Assembly: GCF_031755915.1 (NCBI RefSeq)
Contig: NC_083384.1
Span: forward strand, 5,107,501-5,171,500
Length of the DNA: 64,000 nt
Source of the DNA: Ziziphus jujuba
Taxonomy: Eukaryota > Streptophyta > Magnoliopsida > Rosales > Rhamnaceae
Direction: 5' to 3'
This document shows, piece by piece, positions 1-13,900 of this stretch. A model generated the notes under the pieces. The model was not told where the DNA came from. It did not search any database and worked only from the letters and a program-made list of their open reading frames with translations. Position 1 is the first letter of the stretch, and each line of letters starts with the position of its first letter. The position numbers and the translations under genes were made by a program.

Positions 1-509
1 TAATAATTGCTCAAGATCGAATGAAAACAAAAGCATATGAAAATCATAGGGAGGTAATTTTTGACATTGGCGATTATGCCTATTTGAAATTACAATCGTA
101 TCGTTAGAGATTAGTTGCATTTCGTCAATCTCTCAAACTGTCACCAAAATTTTTTAGGCCTTACTGGATATTAGAACGCATTGGACCAGTGACATACCAT
201 TTAGAGCTACCCCCAGGAGCTATTATTCATGATGTTTTTCACGTTAGCTTGCTAAAAAAAAATGGGACAATTGCCAAATTCATCTCCTTTACTGCCATCG
301 ACAACTGATGAAGCAACAATTTTACCTCAACCTCAAGTTATATTGGACAACCGAGTTACTCAACAGGGAAAATATCGTCCAAAACAGAGATTTTGGTTCA
401 GTGGCAGGGTACTACAGCTGCGGATGGTACTTGGGAAAATGTCTGGAGGTTTGCAAAACTTTATCCGAATTTTATCCTTGCGGACAAGGATACGCTCAGG
501 GGGAGGGAA
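1..509 (+). pseudogene. Ty3 retrotransposon Pol C-terminus with chromodomain (broken)
   Basis: This is the tail of a Ty3/gypsy polyprotein: the end of integrase followed by a chromodomain, which in living elements steers integration into chromatin. Reading from base 3, residues such as DRMKTKAYENH and later RPYWILERIGP and FHVSLLKK match the conserved linker after the integrase core. The chromodomain reads VQWQGTTAADGTWENVWRF, followed by a short acidic tail ending near 505. The gene is dead: TAG at 105-107 is in frame, the frame changes at the A-run near 253-261 and again near 390. A purine-rich stretch at about 497-509 looks like the polypurine tract before an LTR. The chromodomain style suggests a Reina-type chromovirus, different from the Tekay-like fragment at 1479. 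The 5' part lies outside the window. Confidence 0.8.
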
Positions 510-815
510 TGATAGGATTGGGTCCTATTTCCATGCACCTTCTTCTCTTTCTCAGACACGTTCCCACATTTCCATGCATGACCCATGCAACCTCCATGGG
601 TTTTGACGTGTTGTTAGCAGTTGAAGTGAACGATAACTGCAGCAAGTTAGGAGTAGTTGTTGTAGATGTTAGCAAAGCATATATGAGTTTTAGAAATGTA
701 AATATGGGGATTATGAATAGAAATTTAAACTTTTCCTTCTCCGCTCTTTCTCTCTCTAGTTTTTTCCTCTAGATTCTCTCTCTATATTTTTCTCTATGTT
801 CTGCTCTGTTTTGCA
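510..815 (+). repeat. Probable 3' LTR of the chromodomain Ty3 element
   Basis: Directly after the purine-rich tract a 306-bp segment begins TGATAGGATT and ends TTTTGCA, with a pyrimidine-rich 3' half, and is followed abruptly by minus-strand RLP coding sequence. Position, TG...CA ends and a length near 300 bp fit a Reina-type LTR. The matching 5' LTR is not in the window, so the boundaries are inferred. Confidence 0.5.
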
Positions 816-1450
816 AGACCAAAAACAGAGGATATTTTCTCAATATCATGAAGGCACTTAACATTTAAGTTGCCAAAAGATGAAAGGATATGACCACTGA
901 GAGCATTATTGGACGAATCAAGTACCATGAGAGCTTTAAGTTGACCCAGTTTTTTTGGGATGTTACCATGGAAGTTGTTGCTTGGAAAGTCAATAGAGGT
1001 GAATCCCATGGGTATCTTTATGAGCTCCATCTTTAGACCTTTGTTGGTAATCGTTACTGCATTTTTAAAATTAGCAGAACACGGAGGCATTGCTTTAGTT
1101 ACAACACTTGGATCTCTGAGTTGTTATTGGCCACCATCTCCAACAGCGATCATTGCATGCCATTTTGATAAGCATTGGAATGGTAGTTCACCACTAAAAT
1201 TGTTGGAAGCTACATTCACAATTTGAGTCACTGGCCAATCACCAATGTTGTTTGGACATGTAATGATCCCATATAATTTTTTCGATCGCAAAATAAGGAC
1301 ACATAAGGTAGATATATTTTTCAATAATAATGGAAAGCTATCCACCATTTAATTGTTCCTAAGGTTTAAAAGTTCCAAAGCAGTGCAGTTGCCTAGAGAT
1401 TTTAGAATCCTATCTGTCAATAAGTTTCCACTAACATCTAGAGTCCTTTA
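816..1450 (-). pseudogene. LRR receptor-like protein fragment
   Basis: On the minus strand this encodes part of the C-terminal LRR region of an RLP of the Cf/RLP class (cell-surface LRR protein without a kinase). Readable blocks are LDVSGNLLTDRI, LLKNISTLCVLILRSKKLYG, WPVTQIVNVASNNFSGELP and IDFPSNNFHGNIPKKLGQLK; the last blocks are typical of the stretch around the island before the final LRRs. In-frame stops (for example just before the Met at 1348) and frame changes break it. Both ends are cut by Ty3 sequence: the LTR ending at 815 and the Pol fragment starting near 1479. It matches the RLP fragments at 29514-30740 and 49080-49974. Confidence 0.85.
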
Positions 1451-1478
1451 ATAAGCAATTATGTAATACCCCGTCCCA

Positions 1479-1863
1479 AAGTTATCTCCATGGAAGACAG
1501 TAGTACACTTTGGTCAACGAGGTAAATTGAGTCCTCGTTATATTGGGCCTTACAAGATTACGGAGAGGATTGGCCCTGTGGCATATAGATTAGCATTACC
1601 GGAAAAGCTAGCTCGAGTGCACAACATATTTCATATTTCGATGCTACGGAAATATATTGCAAACCCATCACATGTACTCGAGACTCCTAACATTGAGTTG
1701 AAGGAAGACTCGCGAGGAGCGAGTGCTGCGTAATAAGACCATTCCTTTAGTCAAAGCCTTATGGCGGAGTCACTTGGTCAAGGAAGCGACATGGGAGCCC
1801 GAGGCGCAGATGCGCGACCAGTACCCTTATCTGTTCCAATGGTGTGCGAAATTTCGAGGATAA
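1479..1863 (+). pseudogene. Ty3 Pol C-terminus, Tekay/Del-like (broken)
   Basis: This is the end of a chromoviral polyprotein. It starts with FGQRGKLSPRYIGPYKI, continues with RIGPVAYRLALPEKLARVHN and FHISMLRKY, and ends with a chromodomain-like tail reading VLRNKTIPLVKALWR and EATWEPEAQMRDQYPYLF. A frame change near 1719-1733 separates the two parts. The tail style is that of Tekay/Del chromoviruses. Only the last 130 or so codons are present. A polypurine tract (GTAGGGGGGAAAAAT, 1871-1885) lies between the stop and the LTR starting at 1886, so this fragment belongs to that LTR. The upstream edge, at about 1463-1478, carries TGTAATACCCCGTCCCAAAG, a copy of the LTR start, which marks a recombination or deletion junction. 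Confidence 0.85.
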
Positions 1864-1885
1864 AAGTTTTGTAGGGGGGAAAAAT

Positions 1886-4800
1886 TGTAACATCCCATCC
1901 CAAAGTACGTTGGAATTTTTGCACGTTGACCGAGATTGACCGTTGACGGAGAGGGTCAAAATTTTGACTTTTTGTTTTGGGTGGAATTTTACATTGACTG
2001 AGGCACCATTGCAAAGTAAATATCATCCCGAGTTCGTATACTAGTAGCACGTCGAAATTGGAGCTACCGTTTGAAAGTTATGAGCAAAACAAGTTGAGGT
2101 CCAAATTGTCCAAGGAGTGCCCAAGTTGACTTTTTGTTTGTACAAAGTTGAGCTTTGACTCATGCATGGTTGTGAAGTACTCATTAATACGAGTTTATAG
2201 ACTAGTGGCACGTCCGATTTGGACATATGGTTTGAAAGTTACGGACCTGTGAAGTTTTTCCGAGACAACGTTTACCATTCATGGATCTGTATGTGTGTGA
2301 AGAGTGATTCCATGTGTCACAAAAAGTGGATCCACTCGTGAGTGCACAGTGGCACCCATAGACATTTTGATTGGTTGAGAAGGGGAGGGAGGAAAGAGAA
2401 GGAAAAGGAGGAGAGAGAAAAAGAGAGAAAAAAGGGAAGGACTAGCCAACCGCTGTTCACCCATTTTCGGCCACCAGAACAGTACATGCGCCTAAACACC
2501 ATGACCCACCCATCAAAACCGGCCGGCCAGATCGCCGGTGACGTGCTCGGATCGGGGTGTTTTCTGGTGAGCGGCTTGTTTCCTTCTCCGGTCGATTTCT
2601 CCCAAACCATACCTCTGTTTGCCTCACCGCTGATCCGTTGAGTCACCCATTCCCCGATCTCCAGTGGTCACCGGATGCGCCACCAGGAGTGACGGGTTCC
2701 GGTGACCATGGAGGCTCGCCGGGAAATCGATTTTTCGACGAGTCCACAGTTGCACCGCCCATCTTTTCCCACTAGTTTCAACCATCTGAACCCAGATATG
2801 AGGTCGGTTTCCTCCAACTCGCAGTGGTTTGTGAGATCCGAGGATCCAAAATCCGACATCTTTCCGATGAGATTTCGGCCACCTCAGGTCCGACCTCCGG
2901 AAAGTAAGACCAGATTCGTAATCCTCGTTTCACAAGCTTCGATTCGGTATATTACTCGTAAATTTTGGTTGTCATTTGTGTTCGTTCCCTGGGTACCCAT
3001 TTGGGAGTTGCCCGATTAAAATATTAAAATAATTAGTTTTGTGTATTGTGGGTATTTTAGGTGCACGTGTGGGTAGTGAAGTTGATCCTGCAGAGGATCT
3101 TGATTGATACACGTGCTTAAGGTGAGTGACCCACCTTCAAAATTATTTTGGGTTGGTATATTGTATATATTTTGTGTTTATTATAAATTTGGAAATTTTA
3201 TTTCATGTGTTAATTGTTTAGTAAATTTCTAATTGAAATTTTATGCCAAAATTGAAGGAAATTAAATTATTTGTGTGGTATAAATATTTTGGGTTTTAAG
3301 AATTTTCTTGAATTTGAGGTTTAATTTAATAATTATTGAATTTTGTTGTTGGAATATTTTATAATTAAATATTTGAAAAAAATGTTTTATGTATTTGATA
3401 TTAAGAGAATTTCCATCTAAATTATATTGCCAATGTATGTTGTTTTAATATATGTTTGGGTGCCAAAAATATATTTGGGAATTAAAAGAAATTGTGATTT
3501 TGATTTCCTTTCATAATTGTTATGTTTATCATGTGATTTAATTATATTTTGAAATTTGAGGAATTGAAGGAATATTTATTTTAAATTATTGTTGATTTCA
3601 TTGATGGATTTGAAATTGATGGAATTATATCGATGGATTTATGCTAGTGATATTAAAGAAAAATGTGGGAATGTGAATTTTAAAAATGGTATAATTCTCA
3701 CGGTGAATTTTGGAAAAATTGGATATTTTAATAATAAACTTAGTTATTTGTTTTAGACGCACTCATACAGTACTGGTGTTCTGTACTGTGTATGTGAATG
3801 AGCGCACAAGTTATAATGTGTTAGGACCCGTCCAAAATTCCTCACCGGAACCCTAGACAAGCCCTGATCCCAGGGAAACCCTACCGGACCCTCCAACGGA
3901 AAATCCAGCAGAACCTCTCCTAAGGGTTGGACTTGCCACAAACTTCCTGCATTGAAAACACACTTCTATATTCATTCCCTTATTCCTCCCACAATACTAC
4001 AAATTGATTCCACAATTTTACAGCACTTCACAGGAATAACAGCAACCCAGTACATAAATAATACATAAATGTCCAGAACAGTATACAGAGCTTCATGAAG
4101 TACTATTTAATAGAAAATACAACAAGGATGAAAGAAATATTACAATTGAAATAAACGAATACAAAGGTACTTCTCAAACTACGATAGCGGTGGAGATTTG
4201 GTTCGCACCGGAAGAACGTCTACCACCCCTTGCACCTAAGGGAACGGAATTTAAAAATGTGAGATGCTAATCATCTCAGTGAGCGACCCTAACTACAGAA
4301 CACTTTTAATATTAATAATATAACAATTAAGGGAATCTAATTAATACCGCCAATTACATAGATAAATAAATAATAACAATTGAAAGTAATAATTTCTCTC
4401 AAAACTCTCACTATTCACTCCGTTGGAAATGTTCCTTTTTTAAAACATTTTCACAAAACCCGATATTCGTATTTCCCGAAAACCAAGGGATCAAACAAAT
4501 TAATAAACAATAAATAAATACCCCAAACATAAATAAAATGTAATAAATTATAATAAATAATTTTTGAACACTTTGGGATTTGAAATTTCTATCCAAAATT
4601 TTATACTGGATGCACCACACAATATACCAGTGACGCCCTTCGATACCCAGCGTCCCGAGCACCGACTGGCAGGAAGATTAAAGAGAGAAACTTGCAAACG
4701 ACACTTCGGCATCCCGATAGTACCGCTGCTGAAACCGTCATCCCGACCAAGGAGGGGGGCGGCTGTGGCCAATATCAAACTTGCCTGCCCACGGTCCAAT

Positions 4801-7800
4801 GACAACTCACGGGAGACATAATAACTTGCGCGCTAACCACATATACACCAGAACACCAATACTGTATGAGTGCATCTAAAATAATTATTAAGTTAATTAT
4901 AACCGTATCGATTTTCCAAAAATTACCGTGGGAAATATACAAATTTTCACATTTACCATCCCACATATTTTCCTTTAACAAATCCGGTACAAAACCATTG
5001 ATATAATTTTTCTCGTAACACGAGGTCCAACAAATAATATTCTACGGGCATAATTATAAAATTAAATCACAATAAAATCATAATTAAATTGCACCACATG
5101 AGCATAATTCAAATATCAATTAAACACCAATTAAATATAATTAATTGCCCCAAAATATTTTTAAAGGTGGGTCACTCACCTTGAGCGCATATATCAGCTA
5201 AGATCCTCCACAGGATCAACTCCACTACCCACACGCGCAACTAAAACATCCACAGTACACCAACCAAATATATTAATATTTTAATCGGGTAACTCCCAAA
5301 TGGGTACCCGGGGAGCGAACACAAACGACAACTAAAAATTATGAGTAATATACCGAATCGAAGCTTGAGTGATGAGGATCACGGATTCGGTTTTACTTCC
5401 CAGAGATCGGACCCGAGGTGGCTGGAATCTCGCCGAAAAGCTTTCGGGATTCAACTCCCCGATTCTCCCAAACCGTCGCGAATTGGGGGAAAAGGACACC
5501 GGATTTGGATTCAGGAGGTTGGAATTAATGGACAGGGACCGGCGGTGCAACTGGGTACTCGTCGGAACAGTGACTTCCGGCGAGCCGCCGCAGTCACCGG
5601 CAACCGTCGCCGGCGGTGGCGCATCCGGTGGTCGATGGCTGAAATTTTTGGGGGTTTTATAAATCGAGGGGAGAGGATTCCAACGGGACCAGGCGATGAG
5701 GTAAAACGGAGGCCGGACGGCTAAGAGATCGGGGTTTGAAGGTTTTCGGCGCCTTGCCGGAAAATGCTTCGATCTCGACATGTCGGAGGTCCGATGGCCG
5801 TGAAATTTGATGGGTAGGCCAGAATTCCCAAGGGTGAGAGACCGATCAGGTGCGTGTGGCTTGAAAGTGGTCGGAAACTGGGCAAACGACAGTGGCCAGC
5901 GGTGGAGGGGAAAAATCGCCGCTGAGCTTCGCCGGCTCGGTCCGGGCGCGTCCGGCAACCGGCGGTCGTGAGATTTCTGAGTGTGGCCAGAAATGGAGAG
6001 GTGCTCCCGTCTAGCCGGCACGTGTAGCAAGGATCGGCCAAAAAATTTGTCGAGTCCGACGGCCGGTCGTTTCTCTCTCTCCTCTCTCTCTTTCTCTCTC
6101 CTCCCCAACGTTTTTGCCAAATAAAAGCCACCATGGGTGACACTGTTCATCCATGTGGACCAATCAAGTGATGACACGTGGCGTTACTGTGCACTTAAGC
6201 CAGATATAATAAAATATTACTGTATCCGGCGAACTTCACACGTCCATAACTTTTTAACCAGATGTCCAATTTAAGCTTGCCGCTAGTCTATGAGCTCCTT
6301 TCGACGAGTACTTTACAACCATACAAAAGTCAAAACAAAATTACACAACAATAAAAAGTCAACTCCCGGCACCTTTTGGACAGTTTGCACCTCGACTTGT
6401 TTTGCCCATAACTTTCAAACCGTAGCTCCGTTTTCGACGTGCTACTAGTCTATGAACTCGGGGCATCATGCACTTTGCCACGGTACCATGGTCAACCAGA
6501 AATTTCAACTCGAACAAAAAGTCAACTTTTGATCCACTTAGTCAACGGTCAACCTCGGTCAACGTGCATGAATTCCGATGTGGTTTGGGTCGGGGTGTTA
6601 TATAATGTTTCCCGTGAGTTGCCATCGGACCGAGGGTAGGCAAGTTTGATATTGGCCATAAGCCGCCCCCCTCCATGGCCAGGTTAACGGTTTAAGCAGC
6701 TGCGTTGGCGGGACGCCGAAGTGACCGTATGTAAGTTTCTCTCTTTAACCTACCGTCGGATGGTGCTCGAGATGCTGGATATCGTAGGACATTACTGGTA
6801 TATAGTGGTGCGTCAAAATTTTATAGATATACAGTTCAAATCTTAAAGTTTTAAAGTTGTATTTGAATTAAACGTATTTAATTTGTTTTGCCACCTATTT
6901 CCAAGTAGTAATTTCTTAAATGTATTTATTCAAATTTTATGTCACTTATTTTAAAATAAAATTTTTAAAATGCATCTTGCCATATTTTTATTATATAGAT
7001 TGATTGAACATTTCAAAATGAATTTTATAATATATTTTTACCATTTATTTTACATGATTGTTTCTAATTATTTAAATTATATTTTTGACACTGTTTATTT
7101 TAGTTTATTAAATCAAATTTTATGAACTATATATTAAATTTCACTTTTATATTATATTTCTTTAATGCAAGTATCCTAAATTTATTTTATTATACTTTAT
7201 TATATTTTATTCGTATTTGGATTATTTAATTATATATTAAATTAATTATTTCTTGATTTTTGGGACATAAAATATTGGGTTTTCCGAAAATGTTTTAAAA
7301 GGGAAACTTTTTCAATGAAGTGAATGGTGAGGGTTTTGAGAGAAAATATTATTTTCAATTAATTATTAATTATTTACTTATTTATTCTTAATTATTCAAG
7401 TGTACTATGACTATCGTTGCCATTATAATTGTATATTAAATAGGGTCACTCACTAAGATGATTAGCATCTTATATTTTTAAATCTGTTCCCCTAGGTATA
7501 AAGATTGGTAGATGTTCATCCGGAGCGAGCTTGATCTTCGTTGCTGTCGTATTTCGAGGAGTTCTATTTTTTTTTTATTTCTATTATAATTTTCTTTCCA
7601 TCTTTTGTTGTATAACTTTTATACTTAATTGTACTCTATGATGCTCTGTATACAATATTGGACACATTTGATCAAATACTGCATTAGTTTCTTGTTTGAT
7701 TTATGGAAGTGCTGTTTATTGTGGAATTAAATTGTAGTAAAGTGGAGGAATAAGGTGGTATATATATATATATATATAGAAGTGTATTTTAAGTGCAGGA

Positions 7801-7919
7801 AGTTTGTGGTAAGTCCAACCCTTAGGGAAGGTTATGCCGGATTTTCCATTAGAAGGTCCGATAGGGTTTTCCCTGAAATCATGACTTGTCTAGAGTTCCG
7901 GTGAGGGATCTTGAATGGG
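1886..7919 (+). mobile_element. 3' LTR of the Tekay-like Ty3 element, interrupted by a nested LTR
   Basis: The LTR starts TGTAACATCCCATCCC directly after the polypurine tract. It runs to 3818, is interrupted by an opposite-strand copy (3819-6602), resumes at about 6603 and continues to 7919. At 7919 the expected ending (GGTCCTGACA in other copies) is lost and another minus-strand copy begins. Without the insertion it is about 3.2 kb. Landmarks shared with the other copies are a gene-poor GC-rich block (2500-2900), GGTGAGTGACCCACC at 3121-3135, and a segment with GATGATTAGCATCT near 7458. A (TA)n tract lies at 7761-7781. No protein is encoded; the ORFs inside are chance frames in GC-rich and low-complexity DNA. 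Confidence 0.85.
3819..6602 (-). mobile_element. Solo LTR, Ty3 Tekay-like family, TSD TAATG
   Basis: A minus-strand copy of the same LTR begins TGTTAGGACCCG and ends GGGTGTTATA (reverse complement of the family start TGTAACACCCC). It is flanked by a perfect 5-bp duplication TAATG at 3814-3818 and 6603-6607, and the host LTR reads continuously across the gap. There is no internal region, so this is a solo LTR of 2784 bp. A 281-codon open frame on the minus strand (5332-6177) lies in its GC-rich block; the reading is rich in Pro, Arg and Ser, has no known domain and is judged non-coding. Confidence 0.92.
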
Positions 7920-10900
7920 TGTCATGACCCCGTCCAAAATTCCTCACCGGAATCCTAGACAAACCCTGATCCCAGGGAAACCCTACCTAATCCTCCAATG
8001 GAAAATCTGGCAGAATCTCCCCTAAGAGTTGGACTTACCACAATTTTCCTGCACTGAAAATACACTTCTATATACACCACCTTATTCCTCCCACATTACT
8101 ACAATTTAAGTTCCACAACTGGCAACACTTCGATAACAAATTATATAAAAGGCATATAATGGAATTAATTCAGTAAATAACTAATTAAGATATACCATCA
8201 TAGATTCCCATACATGTAATTAATGTAACTTGCCTGAGGGCTATCTCACTTACCCAAAGGTTACCACTTGTCCGAGGACTATTATACTTGCCCGGTGGCT
8301 ATCTTTCTTGCCCGTAGGCTGTGATACTTATTCGAAGGTATCATATGGTAGCAATAATAATAGAAACAATAACAAAATTAAAATTAAACATCTCATAATA
8401 TTGTTAATAAAAACAAAAATAAAATAAAAATAATAATCAATACTAACAACTATAATTATAATAATGATAATAATAGGAATTTGAGTTACAATAAAATAAT
8501 CATTATAAATATTAATAACAACCCCGATAACAATGACAATAATGATTAAATAAATAATCAAATACAATTAATAGTAATAAGAATATAATAACATCTATTA
8601 AGAATATTGGTAAGAAATTAAATCGGTACGTGTATGGGTGCATCTAAAATAAATAACCATATTTATTATTAAAATATGCAATTTTTTCCAAAATTCACCG
8701 TGGGAATTATACTATTTTTCAAATTCAGCATCCCACATCTTTCTTTAATAATGCCAGCATAAATCCACCGATAATAGTATACGATTAATTTTTTCCCAAA
8801 TCATAAAATCAATCAAATAATATTCAAAGGGCATAATTATATAATTTTGAAACCACCAAACTTAAACCAATATTTTCCTTGAAATATTTAAAACCAAATC
8901 ATGCCCAAAAATAATATTAAAATCCAAATACACTTAATTAAATGAAAACACATTGATCATACGTAATGAATACAATTAAATTACAATAATAAAAATCAAG
9001 AATTCCTTAATAAACCAAATTTCCATTTAGCATCAATAAACATAATAAAAGTTAAACCATAATTTCATAAAATTAATCTCTTCCACAGTAATTCAATTTA
9101 ACACAATTTGGCATTTTCAATATAAATAATAACTTAGTTAAATATCCAACACATAAAATTCATTCTTCAAATATTTAATTAACACAAAATATACTTAATT
9201 TAACAACCCAAAATATAAATATGAGGCAATATATATACTAAATCAACATAACTTAGCATCATAAATTTAAATAGCAGTTTCTTAAATATTAAGCACATAT
9301 GATCTAATAAATTCTATATAACGAATATATTTAAATCACATTAAAATAACACATTAAAATCAAATAACAATATCTCTTTAAATTTAAAACATATATGATA
9401 TACTTCAAAATTTTGAATGATATAAAATACATACGTATAAATGTCTTGATGCACACAAGTACATAGATATATATATATATTCACACACACACACACACAT
9501 ATATCCACATATATATAATTATGTATTTTTGTCAGGACCCGTCCAAGATTCCTCCTCGGAACCCTAGACAAGCCCTGATCCCAGGGAAATACCACCGAAC
9601 CTTCCAACGGAAAATCCGGCAGCACCTCCCCTAAGGGTTGGACTTACCACAAATTTCCTGCACTGAAAACACACTTCTATAATCGTCCCCTTATTCCTCC
9701 CACATTACTACAATTTGTATCCACAAATTTACAGCACTTCAAAGAATAACAGCAACCCAGTGCATAAATAATAACTACATGTCCAATATAGTATACAGAG
9801 CATTATACAAATAAATGTGGAATTTATACGATGACAGATAAAGAAGTAATACAAGATGGAGAGGAAAAAGGGAAGAAATACTTCTTGGACCTTCGGCAAA
9901 GAACTGAGACGTCGGGCTCGCCCCGGACGATCAACGTCTCCTAACCTGGACCTAGGGGAACAGAATTTAAAAACGTGAGATGCTAATCATCTCAGTGAGT
10001 GACCCTATCTACTGTACAATTATAATACCACGATAATTAGGTAGATAAATAATAATTAATTGGAAATAATAATTTCTCTCAAAACCTTTACGATTCTCTC
10101 GGTTGGAAAAGTTTCCCTTTCAAAACCTTTTCACAAAACCCGCTATTCATAATCCCCGAAAACCAAGAAATCAATTCATTCAAATGAATATCAAATAAAA
10201 TATAATAAGTCAAGCATCCAAAATTTATAATTTAAAGGAAATTAATTTATTGAATAATTAAGTAAAGGGAAAATTAAATCAATTTAAAATCCCCACTCAA
10301 ATAAATAATAAACACAGTATTAATTATATTCTTAATTCCAATACAATTTTAAAATATTTATTTTAAAATTCCAGTTCTGAAAATCACTTGATGCACCCAC
10401 TATATACCAGTGGCGCCAACAGTACCCAGCGTCCCAAGGTACCGCCAGACAGGAGATTATAGAGAGAAACCGGCATACGGTCGCGTGGCGTCCCACCGCA
10501 CCGCTGCAAACAGGTGTCCCGGCCATGGAGGGGCGGCCTACCCTCATCCGATGGCAACCACAGGACAATCCCATAAAATCACTTGCGCGCTACTCACACC
10601 CACCCGCGCGCTAATCACATCCGTGTGCACACTAACCATATCACATATAAACAGAACACCAGTACATGTATGGTGCATCTAAAAATTATAAAATTCACAT
10701 ATTTATTTTATAGCTCAAAATCTCAAATTTTTCATAACATACTGGGTTTATTCCATCCAATTAAACTCGTAAATTTCCCACAATTCCTTTATAATCATCG
10801 TCATAAATTCATCGCATAAATTTCATAATTTTCAAATCCACCAGCTCTCAAATCCCCCAATTTAAATATTCAATTTTCCCAATAACATAAATATTTTTGA

Positions 10901-13900
10901 AATATAATAAATTAAATCACATAATATTCCAGGGGCATACTTATAAAAAATTGAAGTCACCAACATAAACAAATATTTTCCTTGAAATATTTGAAAATCA
11001 AATCATGCCCAAAATAATATTAAAACCACAAGAATTTCATATATAATTAAATTCCACAATTCTCAATACCATAAAATAATTTTCACATGGCATAAATTTA
11101 TATAATGCATATTTTCTTTAATCAAAATAAATCCACCAATAATTTTCACAATAAATCAATTAAATATTTGACACATAGAATATAAATTTCAAATATTCAC
11201 AAATTTAATTCTCGAAATTAATTTGAAGGTGGGTCACTCACCTAGAGCACGCAATTAACCTAAGATCCTCCATGGGATCAATTCCACGACTCACCCGTGC
11301 TCCTAGAACACAATTCACACATCGTCAAATAAATTAATATTTTATTTGGGTAAATAATACCCGGTACCCGGGGGTCAAACACAAACGTTAACCAAAATTG
11401 TCGAATAATATACCGAATCAAAGCTTGTGGGACGAGGATCGCATTACTGGTCTCCATCGACCCCAATTCCGCCGGTGGTGGTCGGAATTTGGCCGGAAAG
11501 CTTCGGACGGTCTTGATCACATCGTATCTCATAAACCGCTTCGAATTTTGGAAATTGGAGGCCATATTTGAACTCAGAGGATCCAAAATAGGGGGAGAGG
11601 GGTGGCAATTTGGACTGGGCTGACCGGAAAACACAAAAAAAGAGGAGAGAGAAAATTTCCTGCCGGCGGCTTCTCCGGCCCGATTTGGGCGCGTCCGGCG
11701 GCCGGTGACTGTGAAATTTTACGGCCGAGCGCGCCTCCTCCCTCCGCTCATCACTGGCCAGCGCGTGTAGCAAGGTGGTGGCCGAAAACGAAGAAACGGC
11801 GACGGCACGAGAGGAAGAAGGAAAGGAAGGGAAGAAGAAGGAGGAAGAAGAAGGAGAAAGAAGAAGAAGAAGAACGGGCCCGTGGCCCTTCTTTCCCACG
11901 TGGGGAAAAGAAAAAAAAGAAAAAAGAAAATAAAATTAAATAATTAAATAATATTAAAAATAATATTATTATATAAAATAACAATAAAATAATATGATAT
12001 TAAACATGGTTGACATGTGGCATCTCAACATGGTGACACATGGTCACATTTATTAAGTCACACGTGGCACATCGTTACACGTTTAAAAATAATATTAAAA
12101 TAATATAGTATTTGAAAAACTCTACAGGTCCATAACTTTCAAACCACATGTCCAAATCGGACGTGCCGCTAGTCTACGAATTGGTATCGACGAGTACTTC
12201 ACAACCATGCATGAGTCAAAGCTCAACTTTGCATGAATAAAAAGTCAACTCGGGCACCCTTGGACAATTTGGACCCCAACTTGTTTTGCTCATATCTTTC
12301 AAACCGTAGCTCCGTTTTCAACGTGCTACCAGTCTACGAACTCGTGCCAACGTGTACTTTGTAACGGTACCTCAGTCAACCTAGAATTCCATCCGAGTCA
12401 AAAAGTCAACTTTTGACCCTTTTGGTCAACGGTCAAAGTCAACGGTTAACGGTCACCCTCGGTCAAAGTTGGAAAAGTTCCATTGTACTTTGGGACGGGA
12501 TGTTACAATTTTCCTATAACATCACACATCTCGATATATATATATATATATATATGTATATGCCCATTAACAATACATATAAATATATATATATATACAT
12601 ACATATATGCATCATATGTTTACCGTACATGTGTATATATATATATATCAATCTATACACATGCTAACTATAATTTTTGTATAATAATTCCAATCAACAT
12701 AACAATCCTTTTACACCTTTTGCTTAATATTATCAACATTGTCCACTCTAATTTGATAGAATACCGGATGAACCCGTATGGCCTAAACTGCAAATTTGGG
12801 ATTTTTCAATATCTTGACAATTAATTCAAATTAACCATTCATTTAGCCTCTAACAATCATTAAGAAGCCAAATGTAATGGTAATTGGCTAAGGACTTGTC
12901 CAATCTCTATCCAATTTCAACATAAACACAACCTAACTCCATCAATGGCAACTTCCTAATTACTCAATTATAATTTACATTCTAGCTACCAATTTGAAGC
13001 TTATGATGAGAGCATCAAGAAGGTACCTTCAATTGGTCCAACCGCCATTAGAGGTCGCCGGAATCCTGCCCTGAAGATGCTGCCAAAATGGGCTCTTGTC
13101 ATATCTCACGAATGAGCAAGATTTGAGCCAATTCGAGCTTGGAAACGAACTCAGGGGGCCCAAATCCATGGGAAAGGACTAGTCACGCCGCTGGTAGTCA
13201 CCGGAAAACTTGTCAACAGAAAGGACGCCGGCCACCGATGTTGGGCGCCGATCCCAGCGCGTCCGTCGACCAACCGGCCTGAGAATCGACAACTGAGCTT
13301 GCCTGGCCGTGGGCCGTCCCGTCGCCTGGCGCGTGTGGCCGTCCGATGGCCGGAAAAAAAAAAACGCAAACTGAGAGAGAGAGACCGTCCGGGGAAGAAG
13401 AAGAAGAAGAAGAAAAAAAAAAGAAATCCCGTGCCCGTCCCCTCCTTTTTTTCCCACGTGGGGAGAAGAAAAGAAAAAGAAAATAATAAACAATTATATA
13501 AAATAATATTAAAATAATATTATTGTATAGAATAATAATAAAATAATATGGTATTTAATCATGGTTGACATGTGGCATCTCACCATTGTGACACGTGGCA
13601 CCTTTTATTAAGTAACACGTGGAATACTGTTCACATATTTAAAAATAATATTAAAATAATACTGTATTTGAAAATTTTGCAGGTTCATAACTTTTTAACC
13701 AGATGTCCAATTTAAGCGTGCCACTAGTCTATGAACTCGTATCAACGAGTACTTTACAACCATGCATGAGTCAAAGCTCAACTTTGCATGACCAAAAAAT
13801 CAACTCCAGTATGCCTTGTACAGTTTGAACCTCAACTTGTTTTGCTCATAATTTTCAAACTGTAGCTCCGTTTTCAACGTGCTACTAGTCTATGAACTCA

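Noticed and set aside
5332..6177. 281-codon minus-strand open frame
   Set aside because: It lies wholly inside a solo LTR, is Pro/Arg/Ser-rich, overlaps open frames on the other strand, and is interrupted in sister LTR copies. GC-rich repeated DNA explains it.
11602..11984. Lys/Glu- and Phe/Ser-rich frames on both strands
   Set aside because: They come from a GA/CT-rich tract in the LTR; complementary low-complexity frames on both strands are not genes.
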